This document shows positions 11,385-23,639 of a DNA stretch of 64,000 nucleotides, one piece after another (positions within the stretch are counted from its first letter, which is position 1; every line of letters begins with the position of its first letter). The stretch spans positions 1,027,669,066 to 1,027,733,065 of the forward strand of contig NC_090446.1 of assembly GCF_031143425.1 (NCBI RefSeq), in the 5' to 3' direction. The position numbers were made by a program, and so were the translations under genes. A model generated the notes under the pieces. That model ran no database searches. It was not told where the DNA came from and was given only the letters and a program-made list of their open reading frames with translations. The stretch is from Pleurodeles waltl (Eukaryota; Chordata; Amphibia; Caudata; Salamandridae).

Positions 11385-13020
11385 TTCTGTCTGAGTAGTA
11401 CCTTTTTTACCTTTTTTGAGTTGTATACTTTGTTAAGTTTGCTTAGGGGAAGTTTGTCTTGAATGTTTCTTTTGAGCCAGGTTTGTTGCAGCTTTCTGAT
11501 TTGTTGTTTTATCTTTTTTAGTTCTGTGTTTCTCCAAGGCACTTGTTTTCTTTTGCCCAGTTTTGTTTTTCTGAGTGGTATTAGGATATTGAAAGCTTCC
11601 TGTAGCCACTCATAAAGTTTTTGAACATAGTTTATTGTGTCTAGTTGGCTGCTTGTTGTATGTCCAAGTATTCAAAACTGAGTTTGTCCCATGGTCAATA
11701 GGTGGATGAATGTAAGGTGGTCTTGGGTGTGTTGATTTGCTGTGTTTCATGTTGGAAAGCTATCAAATGGTGGTCTGGCCATCAGTCGCGGCTCGCACTT
11801 AACAGAAGGGGTGGTGCAGCACATGTGTGGGCGGGAGGGGAGATAATTAAATAAAATAAAAAATAATAATAACAAAAACCCCAAACTCTTCCCTCCTCTG
11901 CCACTCTCCGCTCCATCCACTCCACTCCGTCTCCTCATGGCTGCAGGCACAGGCTTCCAGCCTGCCCTGCTGCCAATCCAGATGCTTCTCAAAGCAGCCA
12001 GGATGCTCCCAGGTGGACTTGGAGCCTGTGCAGGCTCTCTCCAAATCCAGCAACTGTGTTGCAGTGCTGGAGAGAGGCCTGAGATGGCCGGCCAAGCACA
12101 CATGCACTCTGAGAGGGAGTGCTGTGCACTCCCCCTCAGTGCACGTCACCCTCGTGGCCCGCCCCTTTTCCCAAAACACAATCATAAACATGGTATTTAC
12201 ACTTCTAGCAAAATAATCTCTTAAAAGAAATTATATATACATAATTGCATTGAAGATAGTTTTCCGACAAATCACAATTCATAAACATGGTTTATGATTG
12301 TGTTTTGGGAAAAGGTTTGCAGCTGCCGCTGCTGGCGGGAGGTTGGGGGGGCGATGCTCCTCCACCCTTATGGAGGAGCAGCCCCTGCTGACCATGTGAC
12401 TGGTGTGATGCTTTGAAAGGTAACTAGTTATGGGTTTGCAAACGTGACTTCTAGGATGTTTCCAGTGATGTATGTGAGATTGTGTACAATCTGATGTTGG
12501 TTCAATTTGACTAGGCCAGTGATGATAGCTTTTGGCTGGGGCATATTGGGTTTGTCAGACCAAATGTTTAGGTCCCCAAGAATGCCTAAGTTGAAGTATA
12601 ATGTTATAAAGTTTGAAACTGTGTCTAGAAATGTGTCTGGGGATTTTGGATTGCTAGGTGGTATCTGTAAAGGAGGAGAAAGATACAGGAGGCAGTTGGT
12701 GTAGGGTTGCATCTGGTGATGAGGGCCTCACTACCCTGTATGGAGATGTCATCTGTTTTGCTGAGATTTATTGGTTGTTCTAATAAAACAGCTAGTCCAT
12801 ATTCTCTTTTGCCTATCCAGCTTTGTGTGATGATTTGATAGCCTGGAGGAACAGCTTCATGCAACACTAGGGCCATGTCATCTCCCAACTATAATTTAGT
12901 TTTGAAGAATAAGTCAGGTTATGTGTCAGTGCTTGTTTTTAGAGAGTGATCGAGCATTTATGAGTAGGCTGTTTAGAGATTGTGTATTGGTGGTGGTGTA
13001 ATTTTGTTTTGTGGAAGGGT
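11385..13020 (-). pseudogene. old L2/CR1-like LINE, endonuclease half
   Basis: This is the 5' part, on the minus strand, of the LINE whose RT half is at 3476-5307. The endonuclease is visible as a start region near 13000-12870, a KREYGLAVLL strand near 12815-12785, LGILGDLNIWSD at 12555-12590 and the final PDHHLIAF histidine box at about 11750-11780. The last of these is split from the rest by the hAT-like insertion 11783-12387. A lysine-rich linker (11330-11540) follows and runs up to the L1 target duplication. Numerous stops and frame changes show age. Sequence from 13020 to about 13800 may be more of its 5' region, but the match fades. Confidence 0.68.
11783..12387. mobile_element. non-autonomous hAT-like DNA transposon, copy 1
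   Basis: A 605-bp insertion in the endonuclease of the minus-strand LINE, flanked by 8-bp duplications CTGGCCAT (11775-11782) and CTGACCAT (12388-12395). Ends are CAGTCGCGGCTCGCAC and, complemented, CAGGGGCTGCTCC, so both begin CAG. Eight-base duplications, here fitting the nTnnnnAn pattern, and CAG termini are typical of hAT elements. The interior has no transposase. It contains a strong inverted repeat of about 27 bp (12166-12191 with 12286-12313) around an AT-rich loop, suggesting a composite or fold-back core. A diverged second copy is at 39634-40266. Confidence 0.75.
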
Positions 13021-13860
13021 GATAAGTATATTTTTAACTTGTGGCCATTTTAAACTACTTACTCAACACATGGACATTCTAAAGATTGAAGCTCAAATCT
13101 TTGGTCAGTTAGCAAGAGCAACTACCTAATTTGTTGAAGGGTATACTTTGGAAATAGGGTAGATCTGAATGGTTTCAGCCTTCCTGGGCCTGGTGCCTTT
13201 CACTATAGTATGAACTAACCAGGTCCATTCACCTATGGGGTCAAAGGCTGTGTCACTCTTCTTTTTTATACAGTTTAGGGGGTGCTTAGAGTCAAACCAA
13301 CAGAATTAAGTGCTACATAAAAACAGGATATTCTCTAAGCCCAGCCATATGGAAGGAATACTGAGAGCAATGGGTGAGGATAGAAGAAAAATCAAAGCCT
13401 CGCAATTTGCTGTAAACCAAAGAGGGATAGGAGACAGCCCAACATATATTTGAAAATGAGGGGGTGATGGCGCCAGGGGTTTCAGTCTAGTTTTGGTACT
13501 ACCTGACATATGTTTGAGTAGGATCTGGTAACAAAGTATCTCACCAGGAGGTCAGTGCCACAAGGATATAGAGGATCGGTTGAAACTTCCTCTGATGGAG
13601 CAAAGCAGTAATGTGAAGGTATAGTTAATTGTGTATAAATACCTCTTACTTCTGAAGCGTTGGTTAGCCGTAAGTAAGCCATCTGCATAAAAGTTGTTTT
13701 TGGTCGAGGTGTGGCCTGGCTAGCGACCAAGATGGTACGGCACTGAAGATCTGACTTGACCAGCACAAATATGAGCTGTTCTGGACGTGCTAAGACATCC
13801 TGACAATCTGGGTCCCATACGCTGCATTCTTATCAACCAATACAACCCTAGGTTGAAGAA
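13020..13860. other. unclassified interval, possibly 5' part of the minus-strand LINE
   Basis: Minus-strand frames at 13306-13509 and 13482-13766 are open for about 70-90 codons and lie directly upstream (in minus orientation) of the LINE endonuclease. They could be remnants of its leader or ORF1, but I recognise no motif. Confidence 0.3.
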
Positions 13861-15319
13861 CAATAATTGCCACATTTCAACACCATCCTGATCTGGACAG
13901 CAGGAGGTGCAGCATTGCCTTGAAAGCCCTGCGGCAACAGGGGACTATGGGTGAGCTTGAAGAAGGAGACCACCCGGTCTTGCTGGGAGGCCCGTTTGTC
14001 CCTGAGACTCTGGCCAGAGTTGGGTTCCCCTCTTTTTCCCCTTGATGACAGAGGTGTGAGTGCGCCTTGAGCTGCTGAGTTCGACCCTTGCTGCTACTGA
14101 CGGCCTTTGCCTCCACCCCGCCAACTCAATACCTGTCACGCTGGGGCTGAGGCCTTGTTGGCTGTGGGTGAGTCCTCCCGGCACTGGACCCCAGACATCA
14201 CTGGTGCTGAGAGGCGCTCATCCACCTGATGTTGCGGCAATCACTTTGGCGGCATATAGCGTGGCCTCGTTAGTGGAGGCCTGAGGAGCCATGATGCAGC
14301 AGCCTAATTGGAGCCGCAAGATGCAGCCGGCCTCACGACAGCTGCGGGACCCACTTTGAGAGGAATGACTCCTGCTGCCAGCGGGCCTGAACTTTGCGAC
14401 ATGTGAGCCCTGCTCTCACTGGTCGACATGGTGGCCAAGCAGCTGCCACGCTTTGCCTGATACTAACGGGGTACGAGGGTGCCCAGGACTGACCATAAAG
14501 GACACTGTGCAAACAGAACATGCTACTCACACATCGAGGACATCACATAGCGGCTTTGTCAAGGTACATTATTGTTTACATCTTTCCTCTATTTTTGCTG
14601 TGCATTACCTTCATCAGTGTTAAGGGCCTACGTCTTGCAGCGGGGGGAGGCGGACTCTCGTAATTGCTTCTTCATCTCAATTTATATCGTTTCTAAACCA
14701 TGCCACTGAATGATATTTAATATAACACCTCACTATAAATATATAATCATTGCCTCCTGGCATGCAGAACTGATTTGGGGAGCCTTCACACCTTGATCGC
14801 AATAAGCAGTGATACACTGGACTGTTTCTTCCCTTGAAGCATGTTGGGACTTGCACACCCCTCACCACAAAATACTTGGGCCCTCCACTACCTCTCACAT
14901 GTATCATCGCCGCTTTTGGTCCTCAAGCTCTGCAGGAGTCATAATAAATGCAGGACTGATCTGGCCTTCTCCCAACATCAACCAAGTACTCCCAATGCTA
15001 CTGGGCCATGCATTTTACACCTGCACTAGCTACCCCCTCCATTCTCCCTGGTGCAAATCACCTGAACTGCGTGGTCCATCCTCTCTGCCTCAATTACAGC
15101 GGCAACCACATGTCACCTTCGCTCCACCCCTCCCCCAGCAGATCATGGTACAGGGTAATACTTAACAGCACAAACCTCGACCCTGGACATCATAGGGAAC
15201 CTCGGCTGCGATAGAGACAGGAGCGGCCAACAGCTCTGATGGAAACAAACCGACCAGCACAGACACAATCATGGTCAAGCTCTGAGGCCACACATTTGAG
15301 GACAGGTTCGACACCCTTG

Positions 15320-16040
15320 CTAGATGCTTAAACCAAATGAGAGACAGCTCGACCGTCACTACATGCGCCTAGATTGTGCCAAGGAATGCATTTCCAGCCT
15401 AGAGGATGGTATCTCCATAGCCATAAAATGACTTGAAAAGCTTGAATGCCTCCTCAAATTCATAGCTATCAAAAACAAAGACCTGGAGCCGCATGGTTGT
15501 CGAAATAATCTTTGTATCATGGAGGTAGCAGAATCCACTGACACTGGTCATCTTGACCTACTTGTAGAGCAGCTACTGTAGAAATGGAACAACTTCCTTT
15601 GTAGTAGAACAAGCTCACCACTCGCCCGGGCCACCCACAGTGCCTGGGGACCTGCCAAGGCCCCTAATCACCAGACTTCTTAACTTCCTGGACCGAGACA
15701 TTGCTCTGAGACTGGCCCAAAAACAGGGTTCACTGCCGTGGCAGGGATCCAAGATTTCTTTATTCCCTGACTTCAATGCAACAGTCATAAAATGCATGCC
15801 ACAAATTCACAGATGCAAAACCAACACTCAGGAAGCTGGGACTCCATTACAAAATGGTCTGTCCAGTTCACCTTCATGTATATGTATATGTGAAACCCTG
15901 AATTTTTGACATTCCAGCAGATGTCCTAACCTTCTGCAAACAATACACCAAGGACCAATTCTCTTCCCGGCACTCAAGCCCAGGGTACTCCCTGCTGGAC
16001 ACTCATGCCACTGCAAGTGCTGAACTATTCTCAACGGAAT
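15320..16040 (+). pseudogene. L1 ORF1-like relic, copy B
   Basis: Frame fragments show an N-terminal helical stretch (CAKECISSLEDGISIAIK at about 15370-15430) that would suit a coiled coil. They are followed by VVEQAHHSPGPPTVPGDLPR and the open segment 15640-15909 with LLNFLDRDIAL and ISLFPDFNATV. These match in order and spacing the FVERTHRVP, RDRDAVL and FFPDYTILVQ blocks of copy A, that is, the RNA-binding core of L1 ORF1. At least two stops precede 15600. Dead copy. Confidence 0.7.
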
Positions 16041-16364
16041 TACCTTGGTGGACTCCCATGGTTCAGTTCCCGCTCCCCATGGACAACCACTGTGGTTTGT
16101 GCCCTGCAACTTCTCATAACTGACTGCAGGGTTCTTCTCCTCAGATGGCATGCTTTCTGTAAATGGGCATTGGCCCTACTCAAACCCCCTTTCCCTAACT
16201 CCTTCAAAATTTGGGTCAGAGGGCCATGGCATTTGAATTGTAACAGTTTTTCATTCCCGTCTCTTTGGTTTTTTTTTTCAAATTGTATTGATGGGTTCAC
16301 TGGAATTGTTTCACCTGGTAAGGGTGGGTTGGGGTGAAGAGGTTGAGGGTTGTTGTTGTTCTAG

Positions 16365-16365
16365 T

Positions 16366-16409
<44 letters not shown>

Positions 16410-16410
16410 C
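16365..16410. repeat. (TA)n microsatellite
   Basis: An almost pure TA run broken once by a G, lying just upstream of the endonuclease start of L1 copy B. Confidence 0.9.
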
Positions 16411-16439
16411 TTAGTTTTTTGCCTACCTCAAGCTCATAG

Positions 16440-19400
16440 TATGTGCGCATTGCATCAATATTTTTAATCTGCCTATTATTGGTACTACCGCACCTACACA
16501 AGCTGTTGACTGAAGAAATCACTTTCCCATTGTGGAATATTGGGGGCCTTAATAACCCCCATAAGGGTAAACATATACTGCAATATCCCTCCGGTCATGG
16601 GGCGCAAATAGCGTTCCTTCAGGAAACACACCTCTCTCCGGGTAAATCCCACTCCTTTGTTTCAACCTGGGGCTCTAATCACTTTTTTTCTTGTATAGCA
16701 CTTACTCACGAGGAGTGTGCACACTGGTGCATAAAAACCTCCCATTCCATCATCACACAGCCACTGACGAGGAAGGTAGATTTGTGTTAGTCACAGACAC
16801 CCTTATGGATCACTGCACACTCTTGGCGAATGTACTGTTGCATAGGTTCTCATTATCCTAATGAGACTACTGGATTCGGGAGCAGGACCACCTGTACTGT
16901 GGGGGACTGAGTCTGAACCCACTACAGGTGACACCTGTCGGCCTAATCCGGGTTTTGTCCGGCTAACTAGCAGTGTCTCATCTGCACCCTAGAGCAGGGA
17001 TAATTGGGCAACCGAGCTCATGACACAAATGACTCCTCAGGGCAATCGTGGTCACTCAGATCTCATCCGTTTCTCTCAGTTACATTAGTCTCACGTATGT
17101 AAGGACAATCAGAGGCAGAGTATAGTTCAGTATGGTTTTATTGAAATAACAGCATCTTAGATAACAAAGCATGTATTGCAATAATTAGGACGAGTAAGCA
17201 TGACAGGATTAAAATTGTGACAAGGAGAGTGAAACATAAAAATAACGCTACCATGTTGTCACTAAAATCGTTAAGAATAGCTCCTACCTAAGCTATGTTA
17301 GAGCACAGCATGTTAAGCTCTAATTCTTCCCATCAGGTTCCCCTGGGAAGACATCATCCCTCATACCTGAACAAGAGGCCTGAAGTCTACATAAGGAGCT
17401 GCAGCGAAGCACTCAGCAATCAGCATACAGTCGTGGTCATCTGGCTGGAATATCCCTCTAACGTACATGGGTCAAAGTAGTGTTTTTTTTATAAAACAGC
17501 TGATGTTCCAAGAAAGGATCCCCACGTAAGAGTGTGTGTATGTTTCTGTGAATATTAGAGACAAAGTGTACCACTTTTGCCAGCAACCTATCTTTACTGC
17601 AGCCTTGAGGAAAGCACAGAGTGAAAGAAATGTCTTGTTTAAAAATGCAGTGCTGGCCTAGGCAAAGAACAGCTAGATAGAGAAAATAAAACAAGACCAC
17701 AAATGTGGATATTGTTAAAATAATAAAATGAAGCTGAATAAAATATATCTGAGTTAAAGTGCACAGCGGCAGGCTTAGTTTGCTAAAATAACGTGCATGA
17801 AGTTATAACTAAAATGGCTACACAACAGTACATGCCCTAAACATTGATGTACCAGAATTCTTTCAAACACTCATGTCATATATAGGTTGCCTGGATTCCT
17901 ATCATATTCTCCTTGGGGGCGATTTTAACCTGCTCAAAGACCCACCGCTGCATGCAACTGCCACCGCGCCAGGGGGCAAACCGCGGTCACTCCAAATCCT
18001 CTGTTATCTCGCTGAGTCATATTTGCTACAAGAGGCCTGTCACTGAAACATGCATCCTCAACAGCATGTACTGACTACTACGCCCACACAACACCTGGTC
18101 TTGCATAGACTACTGGTTCATATCAGTCTCCCTTGGCCCCTGGTTAGGTGGCATTACGTATTTAGCTCATAGACTCTCGGACCAGTCCCCTGTACGCTTG
18201 ACCCTATGCATACCTACTCAAAACAGACTGGAGCGGCAAGGGTGATTTCCTAGCATGGCGATCCACGATGAGCTGTTTCGATCCGAGTTGCAGTTGGCAG
18301 TGGAACTATATTTTGAACTCAACATGGGGTCAGTCACCACCCATGCTACTCTCTGGGAAGCTTTTAAAGCATGCATTCGCATCATACGCATCGTGAAGCA
18401 CAGAGGGATGCTGCGTGATGTTCGTAAAAATCTCTCTCATGTCGAAACTGAATTATCTACTTTGGACAAAGCCACATCCCCCACACGACAATCTACCTGC
18501 TTGAACAAACGTGCAGCTCTACTCACTGAATTCCAAGATCTAGCTGATCGGGAGATACATTTTCTGGGAAATTACGGCATTACGGTGAGGGAGACAGACC
18601 CTGCTCACTCTGGCACAACTACTTTCGCCCACCAGTGGCTCATGTTATATTCCCAAAATACAAACGGTGGCCAAGACACACGTCACTGATGGCGCAGAGA
18701 TCTTAACTACCTTACTATGTTATTACACCGAAATGTACAGTTCTCGCCTGCCCGGATGCCACTCCTGACCAGGCAGCATATTTAGTGGAAGACCCCATGG
18801 CCTGGCTCCCAAAACCTCAGTAACAATTTCTTAGTGAACCTCTTTCATGTGTGGCAATTATTCAAGTCATCAACTCTCGTGATGGGTCTAAAGCCCCTGG
18901 CCATGATGGATACTGTGGCGTCTTCTACAACAGTTTAAACACCTCTTCACCCCACACCTGCTTTACATATACACCGAATCCCTTTAAAAGGGAATAATAC
19001 CACGATGCTCCGATATTCTAAGCCAAGTAAAGACCTAATCTTATGCAGCACCTACAGCCCTTTATCAGTCCTTAACTTCGATAATAAAATACTTGCTAAT
19101 GTCCTCGCCAACTGCCTCTCCCTTTTGATGGGCCAAATTATCTCCCTGATACAATCAGGGTTCACCCCATACCATTTCACATCTTTGAATTTACGCACAT
19201 TTTTCTTCATCCTCAATAGAATCCCCTCTACTACACCTGCAGGAGTTGCACTCTTAGACGTGGAGAAAGTATTTGACACGCTTGTGTGGCCCTTCATGCA
19301 TGCTACCCTATACAAATTAGGCTTGCCAATGGATTTCATTGCATTGATTCAGTTGCTATACACCGAACCTGTCGCCCGACTCCAAGTCAATGGCACTCTC

Positions 19401-21240
19401 ACTCTTGCCTTTTCCCATTGCGCATGGGACTAGGAACGTTTGTGCCCTTCCCCCCTACTTTTTATTATAGCCATGTATCCCTTGCTGTGCCGTCTGCAAA
19501 AAAACATCTGCACCACGGGCTCCAATTCAAACCTGTCTCTCTGCTTCTTTCTTTATATGCCAACAATATGCTACTATTTGTGTGCCACCCAGTTGACAAC
19601 CTTCCTCCACTATTCTGTGAGGTAGTCCGGTTTGGCAGATTTTCAGGACTCAATAACAATTGGGCTAAACTCTTTCCCCAGACGGATCCACCATGCCCAC
19701 CCAGTGTGAATTTCCTTTGACTTGGTGATGTTCTAGTCGAATATCTTGGCATATTTTTACTTTGTGACAAACAACAGGTAATATGTTTAAACTGTGGCCT
19801 AGCTATAGATAAACTGAGTAACCAGGTGGAGTGGTTGGGTGGACCCGCCTTACGCTCTCCATGGCAGGCTGTACTGCCATAATTAAAATAGTTGTCTTCC
19901 CCCATTTTTTATACCTCTTCCTCAACATACCCATCCCACTTACAAATTCTTTCTTTAACACATTACAAGGCATACTTCTGAAACTTAACAGGGCAGGTCA
20001 AAAGCCATGCATTGGGTGGTGCACCCTGACTTTGCCTTATGAACGGGGCAGATTCGGCATATGATACTTTCAACTATATTATCTAACAGCACAATGCCAA
20101 TTCGCTCACTTGTGGTATCACGCGTACGCACCTCTCCCATATTCCAAGCCAGAAATAGATCTTGCTGCACCTACTCTGCTACTGGCGCTCCTTCCTTCAG
20201 GTCTCTTGCTAAACCCCAAAGATATCCGAACTCTATTGGCCACCAGCTGCGCCTGGAGGAAACTTCTGCACTTTCTGGGAGGTGAACTCCTATATTCCCC
20301 CTCACTCCCACTAATAAACAACACATGGCTGCCCATTACTCAGGAAAACCTTGTACAGCACACATTAATGGGGTACAATTTGCATACATTTGGTGGACCT
20401 CTTCCCAGATGGATATGTTAGAACGCAGTTGAGGGGCACTGGACCCACGTCCACGACATATATGGACCATTTCGTTCTGCAGGGCCTCCACAGTGCTTCG
20501 CAGGCTGTTGTTCCCTCCTACCCAGTAGCCCCAGATGAGTTTACCCCATTGAATCTATTAATTTCATATAGAACCGGGCAGCGACTAGCCTCTAGGCTGT
20601 ATCACACATGCATGGCTAGCCTCCCCTCCAGAGATTGTAAAGTTAGAGCAGCCTGGGAGGCATATTTGGGCCACCTGCTGTGAACAAACTAGACTCATAT
20701 CACCCAATCGTCTCCATAAATGTATTCAGTTCAAATTTGTAAGTAAAGCTTACATCATGTCATCTGCCGTGGCCAGTTTTGACCCCAACAAACCTTCCAC
20801 TTGCCCAAAGTGTAACTTTCCTGGAGCAAACTTTGCACACGTCATTGACATGCAGTCATTTCAAACTCTTTTTGGTGCTCCAATTTCTCCAGTGTATCCC
20901 AAATGATGGACATGGTTCTTACTCTCGATCCATTATTGGCGTTAGTTGGCTATGTCCATGACATACGCAAGGGCATTTGTCGTTTCACTGCCACAGTAAT
21001 TTTACTGGCCAAGCGAGAAATTGCAATGCTCTGTGGGGGGTAGACACCCACCAACAGTCAAAGCTTAGCTTGATAGTTTGTGATAACAGATGTGAATTAT
21101 ACTCATCTCTCCAACTTCCCACTTGCAGACTGAAAGATATCTGACGACCCCTAGTGTCCAACCTCTTGGCAGTACAAGGGGATGGTACAGACACTTGAAT
21201 GCCCCTCCCAGAGCATGCCCCCTTAGACTTCACTTGCATG
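16440..21240 (+). pseudogene. L1 ORF2-like endonuclease/reverse transcriptase relic, copy B
   Basis: The endonuclease begins near 16520 (FPLWNIGGLNN, IAFLQETHLSPG). It is interrupted by an inserted LTR at 16836-17827 and resumes with LGGDFNLLKDP at about 17915. The post-endonuclease linker is open at 18255-18689 (TLWEAFKACIR). RT blocks include IQSGFTPYHFTSLNLRTFF (about 19150) and ALLDVEKVFDTLVWPFMHA (about 19250). The catalytic box at 19556-19567 reads YANN, so both catalytic aspartates are replaced. The C-terminus has a CPKCNFPGANFAHV block at about 20800, the equivalent of the CPRC motif of copy A. Between these blocks the reading frame changes several times. In the family this enzyme nicks target DNA and primes reverse transcription there. 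Confidence 0.75.
16836..17827. mobile_element. solo LTR-like insertion inside the L1 copy B endonuclease
   Basis: The 992-bp insert begins TGTTGCATAG and ends CACAACA, giving the TG...CA ends of an LTR with a 5-bp terminal inverted repeat. It is flanked by GTAC at 16832-16835 and 17828-17831, a 4-bp target duplication. The interrupted host frame resumes exactly across the insert once a single GTAC is kept: the endonuclease residues before (LANV) and after (ALNIDVPEFF) then form a continuous family-typical segment. AATAAA signals occur on the plus strand near 17685 and 17735. No internal coding region or second LTR is present, so this is best read as a solo LTR left by recombination. Orientation and superfamily are not certain. 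Confidence 0.8.
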
Positions 21241-21415
21241 AATACACCAATCCACGTGGTCTATCTATGTCACTCTTCATTTTTGTGTGTAGATTTGCAT
21301 GATATTGTAATGATCTTTGCAATGTTGTATATGCCTCTATAATCCCCCTGTCAAGGAAAGACGAAATGTGTGTTTCTTATTTAATTATGGAAAATGATAA
21401 ATATTTTTTTTTTTA

Positions 21416-22150
21416 AAGAGTTGTTTTGGTCTTTTTTACTGGATGTTTAGGACACTATGGTGACCAGTTCATGCGTGCTTCGTCAGTCTTGGTAGCCATG
21501 TTTATGCTTCCCAGCTTCTCTCCTGCTACTCCATAACAACACAACATTGTTCTTCCCCAGATAGAAAGGACCGTTGCTCTTCATTCTCTCACTTGGAACA
21601 CAGCAAGAGCCAGCTGACTGGCCAGCAACAACATTCCATGGTTTAAAAAGTTTGCTTTGCAATTGTATTATCAAAGACAGATGCCGGATTTTTAAGTAAT
21701 GCCTGACATATGGGACCTGCCAGGGCACTGGAATGATGTTTTTGCAATAAAATCCACTTAAAGACATTCCATGAGGAAGAATCCCACAGTGAGGTTTTTG
21801 TAGTTTCACAGCCACTTAAAGAGAGGAAGAATAAAACTGGAGATCCCAAGTGCTTTTGTGGACGTGGCAACGTGCAGTGCTTTTAGTAACACACACATTC
21901 ACAGCTTCTAGGACACTTAAATGTTTATGTTCCTGGATATTCAAAACCAAACACAAATTACATGTAATATATATTTCTAAAGTGGGAGTTTTGACTGAAT
22001 TACATTGCAGTGGATACGCATGGGGAGGGCAGTCTATTATGGGAAGTCTGTGTGTTAGGCATGGACAATCCATCATGGCGTTTCTTGGTGGAAGAATTAA
22101 GCTTCAGTGATTACAAAAGGGTCAGGTTGTCTACTTCTATAGTCCAAGGC
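21416..22150. other. no recognisable feature
   Basis: Between L1 copy B and the next LINE fragment. Only short open frames without motifs; no tandem arrays. Confidence 0.45.
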
Positions 22151-22159
22151 TTATGGCGA

Positions 22160-23240
22160 CAAATGAATGCCAGAAAATGTTTAAACTCACTGCCTAAGCC
22201 CCTTTTCTGGTCCACACAGAAGTTGCCTGCAGTAAGGTTGGGTATTAGAAGGGGTCGGTCTTTACGCTGTTTAGGAATCTCTGAAAGGCTGTTTCTTCAA
22301 AGGGATTTTCTGTTAGAGCATTCCAAAGATTAAATCCATAAGCCACCAGCCAAAGATGGCACAGTCCACAATCTTGCTGTGGAAGTAGGGTGGGGGCTTA
22401 ATCATTCTTGCATTGCTAAGTGGTCACACGATTTAACCTGCATCCTAGCTGTCACTGGTTACCTACTGATGGCCCTCATGGTATTGTTGACCTGTTTATT
22501 TTTACAAGATGAACTGCAGTGTTTAAAACCGTTTGTAACTGGTCAATTACTTTTTTTTTTAACCAAATCTACATGAAGAGTGTTGCTGTAGTTCATTCTG
22601 GAGTTGACCATAGCATGTTTAAAAAAACTCCTTAGTTGTTATGGAATCAACTTGATAAACTTAGATAACATTAGAGTCCATCTGGATCTTCACTGGAAGG
22701 ATGTAATCAAGAATAATTTAATGATTCTTAACTTTGATATTTGTGATGACACCTTGACCAACTGAGGCAGTTGTTTGACAAGTCTGGCTTTTGCTTGGAA
22801 CAGCATGACCGCAAATGTGGCCCTATCCAGATGGACCCGGCTTTTATGCATCTGGTAATTACAGTGCCTAAGGCAGGACTTCAGGTTATTAAAAGGAGGA
22901 TGAAGTCCTTTCATTTTTAAAAAGCCCTTTGTGGGACTGTGAGAAAAAGAGTGTAAATATCTGCCCAGCTTTAGCAGAGCTTGGTCATCTTATGATGACC
23001 AGCCACTTAAACTGTACCAGAGGAGGTGTTGGATCCATGTAATGCTGATGTTTTAGTGTAGTGTGACTTAAAATTCAACACAAATGCGCAAAGCTCCATC
23101 CGAGTTAAAACCACAGAGTCATAAGATGTGATCCACCTGCCACACTGCCATACAGAAAAATTAGTCAACCAGAAGTGGTTGTGCTGAACCACAACACTAT
23201 TGTTAAAAAACTGAAAAAGCAGAGGAGCGAGCCACAAGGC
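22160..23240 (-). pseudogene. L2/CR1-like LINE fragment, RT end and C-terminus
   Basis: On the minus strand, 23237-23007 is open and starts with APLLFQFFNN, resembling the PLLFNI block of reverse transcriptase. Then 22914-22690 is open with VHLDRATFAV, and 22640-22550 gives NSRMNYSNTLHVDLVKKKVI, matching the conserved NRLDYGNALYSG segment of the younger LINE at 37.9 kb. Near 22340-22290 a FNLWNALTENPFEE segment corresponds to the usual LWNxLP box, followed by FQRFLNSVKT, the counterpart of FRRLLKTWL. Frames shift several times. Neither end is well defined, and the upstream RT and endonuclease are missing. Confidence 0.62.
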
Positions 23241-23618
23241 AATGTATACAACTAAGTAGAGGTTTCACTATTTTTTGAATTCAGTAGATGACACTTTGAC
23301 CAGTCATTTCCATTCTCCAACCTCAATGATCTGTGAACCACAAACCAAACTGATCAAACAGTCCGCAGTTTCCAAAGTCCTGTTTACCATGAGTCCTATA
23401 TTCCACATGTCCCAAAAACCACAATCTAAACTTGTTGATTAGAAAGTCACTCTCGAATAAGAGATCAAGCAAATTAATAATATAGACTCTCAGAGTCCAA
23501 CGTTGCTATGCTGCAATATGTGAGATGGAGAGAACAGGATAGTGCCATATCTACTAAGACATAGCACTGCCCTGCTCTCTCAATAGCACCTGTGTACAAT
23601 CTGGCTGCCTAGCACGTG

Positions 23619-23638
23619 CACACACACACACACACACC
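23619..23638. repeat. (CA)n microsatellite
   Basis: About ten CA dinucleotides in a row. Confidence 0.9.
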
Positions 23639-23639
23639 T

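Larger units (their letters stand above)
13860..21415 (+). mobile_element. L1/Tx1-like LINE, copy B
   Basis: A second element of the same general type as copy A. It has a GC-rich presumed 5' UTR (about 13860-15300), an ORF1 relic (about 15320-16040), an ORF2 relic (about 16440-21240) interrupted by a 992-bp LTR-like insertion, and a 3' UTR ending near 21400 in an AT-rich run (a TAAATA followed by a run of T and AAAGAG). The left edge is approximate because I did not find a target duplication. Copies A and B are clearly diverged from each other in every domain, so they are separate families or old insertions rather than a recent duplication. Confidence 0.7.
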
